Positions 49,320-56,821 of a stretch of 64,000 nt of DNA are shown here, in pieces (the first letter of the stretch is position 1; every line of letters starts with the position of its first letter). Under the pieces are notes generated by a model. The model did not search any database. It was not told where the DNA came from and was given only the letters and a program-made list of their open reading frames with translations. The translations under genes and the position numbers were made by a program. Origin of the DNA: Chitinispirillaceae bacterium (GTDB lineage: Bacteria > Fibrobacterota > Chitinivibrionia > Chitinivibrionales > Chitinispirillaceae); NCBI GenBank assembly GCA_016930275.1, contig JAFGHA010000238.1, positions 1 through 64,000 on the forward strand, written 5' to 3'.

Positions 49320-49985
49320 TTATTTGCTGCGTTTCTTCGTTCGCTTTGAACCGCCCGTGCATAACGGCAGATAGCGGTTCGCCGTTTTATTTTCAGGATC
49401 CAGAATGATGCAGCTGAGGAACAGCTCCCGGGCCTCGTCGAATTTTTTCACGGTAAAGAGCGTTTCCCCGAGGGTGACGAGAAACGTCACCGAAGTGGGC
49501 AGTACCGCGAGCATTTTCCTGCTCACTTCTTCGGAAAGCCGGTATTTCCCGTTGAACATCAGTGAACGGGCGTACCAGTAGTTCGCGATGGTGTTGTAGT
49601 AATCGATTTTAACTGCCTTGAGTGCCTCTTTTTCAACGCTCGGCCAGTCGCGCTGCGCCGCGAAGACAATGGTTATGCTGTTGATGATCTCGAGCGAGGA
49701 AGGATAGATCAGTTGTGCCTTTCGGTAGCAGGCGAGCGCATCGGTGAAACTGCTGTCGCAGTAGGAAAGCCAGCCGCAGCGGTAATTGACCGTGTACCCC
49801 GATGGGTACGCCGTCAGGACCGGACTGAGCGCGCGCAGCGCTCCTGCGTAATCATGCTTCCTTTCACAGGCATAGGAATCGTAATATGCCTGCTTGATCT
49901 GTTCATGCTGCAGCGGCTGCGACGGCGCTGCAAAGGAACAGGGCAGTAACAAAAACGGCAGACAATACGGCAGTATGTTACGCAT
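49320..49985 (-). CDS. Secreted TPR protein
   Basis: MRNILPYCLPFLLLPCSFAAPS signal peptide then TPR units; ATGCGTAA overlap of its start with the stop of the UT-M23 gene. Confidence 0.75.
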   Translation of the reverse strand: MRNILPYCLPFLLLPCSFAAPSQPLQHEQIKQAYYDSYACERKHDYAGALRALSPVLTAYPSGYTVNYRCGWLSYCDSSFTDALACYRKAQLIYPSSLEIINSITIVFAAQRDWPSVEKEALKAVKIDYYNTIANYWYARSLMFNGKYRLSEEVSRKMLAVLPTSVTFLVTLGETLFTVKKFDEARELFLSCIILDPENKTANRYLPLCTGGSKRTKKRSK

Positions 49986-52230
49986 GAGGCGCATTTTCCT
50001 TTTCCGGTTCACTGATGAGGGTGACCACCATGGATCCCGGTTTGGCGTGAGGCCGGTGACCGGTACGATGTTCACTTCGGGACGACGCATCGGCGTCGTG
50101 AACGGCAGCGGCAGGTACCACCGGTTCGTATTTCGACGCCCGGACCTTTTCACGCCGGAGTTCATGATGCTCATTCCCGGATGTCACCGTCACGCAAAAG
50201 ATTCCTTTCATCTCGTCGAATTCGGCGGTTGTCGTCATGAATCCGGTTCCGGTCAGTGACCGTACGGTTATCGTACCGTTAATACGGGTTTCATCGCTCA
50301 GGCGGTAGGTACCGGCGGCATTGAATGCCCGGTGGTTGAATGATTTCAGGAAGGTGTACAGCGTGCCGTGCCGGTCTATGAGTGCGGCGTTGACCGAGTC
50401 GGTCCAGATGATGTTTTCACTGCAGAGGGGAAGTGATGGAAGCGCCAGGAAAAAGAGGCGCAGCGGTGAGGTGCGACTCCCCTCGAAACGGTAAAACCTG
50501 AATACGCCGTCGAAATTCGAGAAAAACAGCCGGCTGTTTGTTGTACGATCAAGAAAATGATAGCTTCCGTCGGACGACATGGCAATCGTGCATTCGAACG
50601 ATCGCCTGACGGTGTTTTTCCGACAATACCGGTAGGAGTAGACGAACGTGTCGTCGAGCATCAGCTGCAGGCGTCGTTCAAGAAACCGTGACGGCGAGGC
50701 GGGCCGGACACGTTGCCCCCGATGGAAGGGGTGCGGCGTGAGCAGGTATTCGCTGTCGATGACTGCCGATGAAAAGAAAAACGGTACTGCGGGTGCTCCT
50801 GCATACGCGGCATACTGGCACTGAAAGTGGACGTGCGGTTGCGGTGAATATCCTGAATTGCCGCAGAGCGCCACCCTGGTGCCGACGGAAACCTGATCGT
50901 TGACATTAACGCATACCGACCCGCGCATGCAGTGAGACAGTTCCACATAGTACCCGAACGGACTGTGGATGATCACGTAGTTGCCCCAGTTATTCACCTG
51001 GTCAACAGTGCCGGGAGGGTTATCGGCGCAGTCATTGCACAGTGCAACCACCGTTCCCGAAACCGGTGCGAAAAGCGGTTTGCCGTAACAGTAATAGTCG
51101 TCAAGGGAGTTACCGTCGTTGATGAACGTCGTGCCGTTACGGTCTTCGATGACGAAATCGATTGCATCGATCCAGTTGCCTTTGTGGGTCCACGAGTCAT
51201 CGAACGACTGGTAGACCGCCCAGGTACCCAGAAAGGGCAGACGGGGTTGCGGTACCGAATGACTGAAACGGGCGGAGTAGTTGCAATGGTGTTCGAGATC
51301 CTGCTCGGGCGTTTCGAGAAAAGCGTGATTGAGCAGCGGACTCCGGTTGATGCGCAGTGAATAAAGGATGGTAAGGGTGACGACCGTAAACGGGAGTGTG
51401 AACACCGGAATGTGGTGTGTTGACCAGAATTCTGCACCGGCATCGACGATGATGACGGAGATCAGGACATTGATAAGTGCGATTACGTAGCTCCGTGGCG
51501 ACGGAATGAGGAAATACCCGCCCAGGGCGACGGCAATGAGAATGAAATTGAACGAGAAGGTAGTGGTAAATGCACTGTAATAGGAACCCTTCAGCAGCCA
51601 CAGGAACAGGGTACCGCAGTAGTAGCCGGCCGCCACAAGAAACAGCATGATTCGCGAGTGCCAGGCGATGACGGCGAGTATGCAGAGGCCAACCACGTCG
51701 CAGGGCAGAAACACGAGTATCCCGAGATTTTTAAGCAGGCCGGAAAACCAGAGCGGTAATCCCGGAATGGTGAGCAGGGACAACGGGTGTACCGTATTGA
51801 TCGGCAGATTGGAGTACGAGACCGATGCCAGAAAGAGCAGCGTTGCGATAATGGTGAACGGCAGGTTGAGTACCGGAAGATGCAGGAAGTGGTGAAAGAA
51901 CACTGACATCGCGTACCCGATGAATACGGTAAAGCTCGATGCGACCAGCGTGAGCAGTACTGAAAGTGGCGATAACGAATACATATAGCCGATACAGAGA
52001 CCGACCAGCAGGGAGTTGTAGGTATAGAAACCGCTGACCATCTGACGGCGCGAGAGTCCGATGAGCTTTCCGCAGTACAGCGCAGTCGTATAGGCGATAA
52101 GTGCATGGCCCCCGATCGACGGATTGCTGCACGCGCACAAGAGCAGCATTATTCCCACCACGCGGTTGCGTATCAGGGCGAGAAACGAGAAGCTTGTTAA
52201 CAGGTTCCCGACATAATTTCCGGTTTTCAT
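49978..52230 (-). CDS. Urea transporter (UT/SLC14-type) domain fused to M23 peptidase domain plus C-terminal extension
   Basis: CSNPSIGGHALIAYTTALYCGKLIGLSRRQMVSGFYTYNSLLVGLCIGY and second-half FSFNFILIAVALGGYFLIPS; then THKGNWIDAIDF, YVELSHC, QPHVHFQ (M23 metal/catalytic residues). Confidence 0.85.
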   Translation of the reverse strand: MKTGNYVGNLLTSFSFLALIRNRVVGIMLLLCACSNPSIGGHALIAYTTALYCGKLIGLSRRQMVSGFYTYNSLLVGLCIGYMYSLSPLSVLLTLVASSFTVFIGYAMSVFFHHFLHLPVLNLPFTIIATLLFLASVSYSNLPINTVHPLSLLTIPGLPLWFSGLLKNLGILVFLPCDVVGLCILAVIAWHSRIMLFLVAAGYYCGTLFLWLLKGSYYSAFTTTFSFNFILIAVALGGYFLIPSPRSYVIALINVLISVIIVDAGAEFWSTHHIPVFTLPFTVVTLTILYSLRINRSPLLNHAFLETPEQDLEHHCNYSARFSHSVPQPRLPFLGTWAVYQSFDDSWTHKGNWIDAIDFVIEDRNGTTFINDGNSLDDYYCYGKPLFAPVSGTVVALCNDCADNPPGTVDQVNNWGNYVIIHSPFGYYVELSHCMRGSVCVNVNDQVSVGTRVALCGNSGYSPQPHVHFQCQYAAYAGAPAVPFFFSSAVIDSEYLLTPHPFHRGQRVRPASPSRFLERRLQLMLDDTFVYSYRYCRKNTVRRSFECTIAMSSDGSYHFLDRTTNSRLFFSNFDGVFRFYRFEGSRTSPLRLFFLALPSLPLCSENIIWTDSVNAALIDRHGTLYTFLKSFNHRAFNAAGTYRLSDETRINGTITVRSLTGTGFMTTTAEFDEMKGIFCVTVTSGNEHHELRREKVRASKYEPVVPAAAVHDADASSRSEHRTGHRPHAKPGSMVVTLISEPEKENAPHA

Positions 52231-52250
52231 CCTGAGCCTTTACGTTTGCA

Positions 52251-52448
52251 CTAGCCGGCATCTGCCTTTTCAAGTTGCCGTTTTTTCTTTACTGGGAACT
52301 GCAGGTATTCCGTCCAGGTTGCTACGGCAGGGTATCGCTGTTCCTGATGTTCTGTAAAGATACGAACACCGGTTCTGAAATGACCTGTTTTTCCCGGCAA
52401 CAGACGGAACCTTTGTTCTCTGCAGCGAACATGTTCCTTTTTATTCAT
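52251..52448 (-). CDS. Candidate small basic protein (65 aa) in leader of the UT-M23 operon
   Basis: MNKKEHVRCREQRFRLLPGKTGHFRTGVRIFTEHQEQRYPAVATWTEYLQFPVKKKRQLEKADAG; stop lies 20 nt before the UT-M23 ATG. No homology recognised and no clear SD. Confidence 0.25.
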   Translation of the reverse strand: MNKKEHVRCREQRFRLLPGKTGHFRTGVRIFTEHQEQRYPAVATWTEYLQFPVKKKRQLEKADAG

Positions 52449-52583
52449 GTTTCGCAGACAGGTGAACCGCTCCAGCCGGTCAGCCGGAAACGGTATACGG
52501 ACATCCGGACGGCGCAATGAAGCGGTTACGTTATTTCGGAGGAGATTCCCGGCCGGGGCACGGCCGTATCTGAACCGGCGAGA

Positions 52584-52594
52584 GGGGGGGGGGG
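52584..52594. repeat. Homopolymeric G11 (plus) / C11 (minus) tract
   Basis: Eleven consecutive G read at cgagaGGGGGGGGGGGtagaaa; intergenic, between the LRR gene stop (52637) and the UT-M23 start (52230). Confidence 0.9.
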
Positions 52595-52636
52595 TAGAAA
52601 ATCGTCTGCAGCTTCGGCACCAGATCACCGAACCGG

Positions 52637-53767
52637 TTACTGCGGCGGACATCGCTGAGTGGTACTCCAGCCGGGATTGTACCGGTCGAGCCATTCTGCA
52701 GTCGGCTCACCGATGGCGCAGAGCATGTTTCCTGAAACGTCAAGGTATTCGAGCGCCAGGGAGGCGAATGGTTCCGGCAGCGACTGGAGCATATTCCAGG
52801 AGATGTCAAGTTTTTTCAGAGGCTGCGACATTCCGATCGGGGCGATGATCGTCCGAAGGCTGTTGCTGTCGGCAATCAGTTCTTCAAGAAGGGGGAGACG
52901 GTCGATGCCGAACGGGAGATCGACAAGACCGTTGTTGCCCACGTCAATGACACGCAACCGGGAGAGTCTGCCGACAGATTGCGGCAGTATCGAGAGGTTG
53001 CGCGATCGGAGGTGGAGTTCCACGATGTGCTCTTCTCCGATAACCACCACCGATTCAGGGGGTAGTGACTGCAGTCCGTTTGAATCGAGAATCGCCCTTA
53101 CCTCCTGCAGTTCACAGGCGAGACTGTCACAGGCCTGGAGAACACGGGGCTCCGTCTCCATATCGTGTCGTCCCGGGCGCACATAGACCATTGTGTCGAC
53201 ATCACGATACTCGGCTCCGTAAGCAGGCAGTCGCAACCAGCACCATCCGGAGGGAACCCTCAGGCTGAAATGACCATTGGAGTCGATTTCGGCGCTTCTT
53301 TCGAGTCCGATTACCTGTACGCGTCGATCACTCCCGTCGGGCAGGAAGGTATTGCCCTCGATCACCGCCATCGGATAGACGGTAACAGGTGGCAGTATCG
53401 TCAGGGTATCGAGCGGGGTAACGGTGCAGCGGGTCAACTGTCCCGAAGAGTCCGGAGCAAGACATTCAATGATATACCGGCCGGGCGGTACGCTGTCAAA
53501 ATGAAACAGACCGGAACAATTGGTAGTCACATCGCGTGAATAGACGGCACTTAGTTCATTGCCCGCAACATAATCAAAAGGACGAATCCGGATCAGTCCT
53601 CTCGCAACAGGATCGAGAAGCGTATCGAACACACTGCCTGCTACCGTACAATAACCCACATCGGTACCGGAGGCGCCTCCTGCGGTTTCAACGGGAGAAG
53701 TACACCCCCATGGTCCAACCAGAAGAAAAAGGACGGCTGCTGTAAGTAGATACGTACGGTTATTCAT
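52637..53767 (-). CDS. Leucine-rich-repeat lipoprotein with carboxypeptidase-regulatory-like beta domains
   Basis: Lipobox LLTAAVLFLLVGPWGC; Ig/CarboxypepD_reg-like YCTVAGSVFDTLLDPVARGLIRI; LRRs LRVIDVGNNGLVDLPFGIDRLPLLEELIADSNSL, LKKLDISWNMLQSLPEPF. Confidence 0.82.
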   Translation of the reverse strand: MNNRTYLLTAAVLFLLVGPWGCTSPVETAGGASGTDVGYCTVAGSVFDTLLDPVARGLIRIRPFDYVAGNELSAVYSRDVTTNCSGLFHFDSVPPGRYIIECLAPDSSGQLTRCTVTPLDTLTILPPVTVYPMAVIEGNTFLPDGSDRRVQVIGLERSAEIDSNGHFSLRVPSGWCWLRLPAYGAEYRDVDTMVYVRPGRHDMETEPRVLQACDSLACELQEVRAILDSNGLQSLPPESVVVIGEEHIVELHLRSRNLSILPQSVGRLSRLRVIDVGNNGLVDLPFGIDRLPLLEELIADSNSLRTIIAPIGMSQPLKKLDISWNMLQSLPEPFASLALEYLDVSGNMLCAIGEPTAEWLDRYNPGWSTTQRCPPQ

Positions 53768-54590
53768 GTGAACGGTGACTGACGGGAAAAAGGTTCATGG
53801 TAATCTGGATCGACTGTTCCTGCTGGTCGTCCATGCGGGCAATCTCCATGATGTCGTGCTGAAATTCACGCATACGGAGCTTGAAAAGATCAATGGTCCT
53901 GAGTGAAACGGACAACGTCGTTGATGTTGACATCCTCCAGTCGAACGGTGCGTTTTCATATGCCCTGATCGCCATCTGCAGCATTTCCATCTGGAATCGT
54001 TCGATCTGAAACGCCTGCAGCGGGGTCGGTCGCCCCAGCACGAGGTTGTTGGTCTGATGATAAAGCCCCTGTTCGTCCCGATCAAGAAAACCCAAGCGCT
54101 CAAGAAGACGTACCGACTCCCTGGCTTCATAGCCGGAAACCGCGGGATGGAGAAACGCACCCAGTCTGGTGAAATTGTCCTGAAAATCGAAAAAGGTAAC
54201 TACTTCACGGATGACGCTGTGGTACCATTTCGCATAATATTCGTACCGGTCGGCATCGATCATCTGGATATCAAGCGGTCGCCGGATTTCGATCAGTTTG
54301 CTGTAGTAATGCGTTTTTTCGTTGATGGTTTTGGCCTGATTGAAAAAAACGAGATTGTTGAAGTACTCCGATTCTTCCCGGGTGAGTCCTATCGCCTGAC
54401 AGATCTTGAAAATGCTGTTTTCCGTCAGATTGCGCTTGTTTTCGATTACATAGTATAAAAAAGACGCCGAATTGACCCCCGCCTTTTCAGAAAAATAACG
54501 GTACGAGAAGCGTTTTTTCTTCGCCTTCTGCTCCGCATAATAGTCTTTCAGGTAGGTTCGGTAGTTCTGATATTCAAAAATATTCGGCAT
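53760..54590 (-). CDS. TIGR02147-family (DUF4423) protein, putative HTH regulator
   Basis: MPNIFEYQNYRTYLKDYYAEQKAKKKRFSYRYFSEKAGVNSASFLYYVIENKRNLTENSIFKICQAIGLTREESEYFNNLVFFNQAKT, the typical N-terminus of the family. Confidence 0.88.
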   Translation of the reverse strand: MPNIFEYQNYRTYLKDYYAEQKAKKKRFSYRYFSEKAGVNSASFLYYVIENKRNLTENSIFKICQAIGLTREESEYFNNLVFFNQAKTINEKTHYYSKLIEIRRPLDIQMIDADRYEYYAKWYHSVIREVVTFFDFQDNFTRLGAFLHPAVSGYEARESVRLLERLGFLDRDEQGLYHQTNNLVLGRPTPLQAFQIERFQMEMLQMAIRAYENAPFDWRMSTSTTLSVSLRTIDLFKLRMREFQHDIMEIARMDDQQEQSIQITMNLFPVSHRSHE

Positions 54591-54777
54591 AAACGGATCA
54601 TCTGAAAAAACAGTTGTTGTACCGGAATGGTTATCCGGAAGTAATAATGATAATCAAAAAAGGCCGGGAACAGGTTTTAAAAAAAGTCGTGGAGTTATTT
54701 TATGTTCTCTGAAGTGAACAACAGGGGGATGTATATTTTATAAACACCACAGAATTTCAGGTAAAAAGGTACGGAAA

Positions 54778-56058
54778 ATGGACAATCTGAATACCGGTCG
54801 TGCTGGAAATGACGTCGGTGGCGGAACGGACTTCTTCGGCACCGGCAATCCGTCGGACCTGGCAAAGACCTACGGTACGCCGCTCTATGTCTACAGCGAG
54901 GTGATCCTGCGGCAACGGTGCAGGGAACTCACACGACTGGTAACCTATGGCAAATTCAAGGTGAATTACTCGGCCAAAGCGAATACAAACCTGTCGCTGC
55001 TGCGTATCATCCGCGAAGAGGGGCTTCTGGTTGATGCGATGTCGCCGGGGGAAATTTTCATCGAGCTCAAAGCCGGGTTCAGACCTGAGGAGATCCTGTT
55101 CATTTCCAACAATGTTTCCGCCGAGGAGATGCGATACGCGGTAAAGACCGGGGTGACGGTGAGCGTGGACTCCGTTTCACAACTGGAGCAATTCGGAAAG
55201 ATGTTTCGTGGTAGTAAGGTTGCTATCCGCATCAATCCGGGAGTAGGTGCCGGACATCATGAGAAGGTGATCACCGGTGGAAAGAACACGAAATTCGGTG
55301 TTGATCCGGTCTATCTGGATGAGGTGCAGCGGACCCTGTCGCAGTACAATCTGCATCTTGCAGGGATCAACCAGCATATCGGATCACTTTTTATGACCCC
55401 GGAAACCTATCTGGAGGCTGCGGGATTGCTTCTCGATATCGCCGACCACTTCCCGGACCTCGATTTTGTCGATTTCGGTGGTGGATTCGGTATCCCGTAT
55501 CATAAGCAGGATGGTGAGGTAAGGCTCGATCTGAAGGATCTGGGAAACCGGTTGCAACGGCTGATCGATGAGCGGATTGTTGCGTCAGGAAAGCATCTTA
55601 CCGTCAAGGTCGAACCGGGACGGTACACGGTTGCCGAGTGCGGAATACTGCTCGGCAGAGTCCATTCCGTCAAGATGAACGGCGGGAAAAAATATATCGG
55701 TACCGATATCGGATTTAATGTTCTCGCCCGTCCGGTACTTTACGATGCGTATCATGAGATCGAAGTGTATGGAGTCGAAAACCGTATCGACAGTAAGAGG
55801 GAACCGGTGACGGTTGTGGGAAATATCTGTGAAACCGGAGACGTCCTTGCCAAAGATCGTATACTGCCCGAGGTGATGGAAGGTGACGTGCTCGGTATAC
55901 TCGACGCAGGAGCCTACGGAATGGTGATGAGTTCCAATTACAACTGTCGTCTGCGGCCGGCGGAGGTGCTGATCAACAGAGAGGGAAAACCGGTGCTCAT
56001 CCGCAGACACGATACGCTTGAGGACCTGGTTCGGCATTTCGATGATTTAGAGAGTTAG
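54778..56058 (+). CDS. lysA: Diaminopimelate decarboxylase
   Basis: VNYSAKANTN, GINQHIGS, VDFGGGFGIPYH, VEPGRYTVAECG, GNICETGDVLAKDR, DAGAYGMVMSSNYN. Confidence 0.93.
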   Translation: MDNLNTGRAGNDVGGGTDFFGTGNPSDLAKTYGTPLYVYSEVILRQRCRELTRLVTYGKFKVNYSAKANTNLSLLRIIREEGLLVDAMSPGEIFIELKAGFRPEEILFISNNVSAEEMRYAVKTGVTVSVDSVSQLEQFGKMFRGSKVAIRINPGVGAGHHEKVITGGKNTKFGVDPVYLDEVQRTLSQYNLHLAGINQHIGSLFMTPETYLEAAGLLLDIADHFPDLDFVDFGGGFGIPYHKQDGEVRLDLKDLGNRLQRLIDERIVASGKHLTVKVEPGRYTVAECGILLGRVHSVKMNGGKKYIGTDIGFNVLARPVLYDAYHEIEVYGVENRIDSKREPVTVVGNICETGDVLAKDRILPEVMEGDVLGILDAGAYGMVMSSNYNCRLRPAEVLINREGKPVLIRRHDTLEDLVRHFDDLES

Positions 56059-56139
56059 AGGGTTGGACTGGAAGGGAGTAGTAAGGTATTTTAACGGTGC
56101 TACTACAATGCTGCGTTACCGTTCTGGAAGGAAACCGCT

Positions 56140-56721
56140 ATGAAAACACTCAGGTTTATAATCGTGGGGTTGACAGTCTCTTCTGTTATACTGCTTACGG
56201 CATGTTCATCGGCAACCAAACTTAAATATCTCAATGAGCCGTTTACTACGACTGAAATGAAAATACCGCTTACCCTTACTGAGATCGAATTCACCGATAA
56301 TCGTGCCGATACATCATCGCGGGCAGTGAATATTCCGCGTTACACGAAGCTGGGCCAGAAGGACACCGTCCGGCAGTCGCTGCGTCAGGAGCATCGCACA
56401 CTGCTTAACGAAGAGATGAAAGCCTATTTCACCGGAGGGGGAAAAGAGGTCAAAGCGGTAGTCGAGGTGATTGACGGAAGCAAGTGTTTTGAGGCGGGAC
56501 GTATGACTGAAATAGAATTCGTAAGGGTACGGCTCGGTCTGACGCTTCTCGACGAAGAGCATACTCCCTATTTCCTCAAAAGCAGCGGAGAGGCGATGTA
56601 CGAGATAAAATCCCTTGATGCCAAGAATGAATTCATTGAAAAACTCTATCAGAAAGCGCTCAAAGCCGCACTGTATAAATGCTGCGAAGGAATTACGGGG
56701 ACGCTCCAGCAGGTTCAGTAA
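56140..56721 (+). CDS. Hypothetical lipoprotein
   Basis: MKTLRFIIVGLTVSSVILLTAC lipobox. Confidence 0.65.
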   Translation: MKTLRFIIVGLTVSSVILLTACSSATKLKYLNEPFTTTEMKIPLTLTEIEFTDNRADTSSRAVNIPRYTKLGQKDTVRQSLRQEHRTLLNEEMKAYFTGGGKEVKAVVEVIDGSKCFEAGRMTEIEFVRVRLGLTLLDEEHTPYFLKSSGEAMYEIKSLDAKNEFIEKLYQKALKAALYKCCEGITGTLQQVQ

Positions 56722-56821
56722 ACTGTATTTCCCGAAAGAGCCTGAAATGCATCCGTGACCGGAGCGACATCGTTCCGGGCAACTGCCGTTTACATTATTT
56801 ACCCGCAGGAGTTTCCGCATC

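Noticed and set aside
52251-52694. 147-aa minus-strand ORF running through the C11 tract
   Set aside because: Long version overlaps the 3' end of the LRR gene and has low-complexity Arg/Pro content; only the 65-aa 3' part is kept as a tentative candidate.
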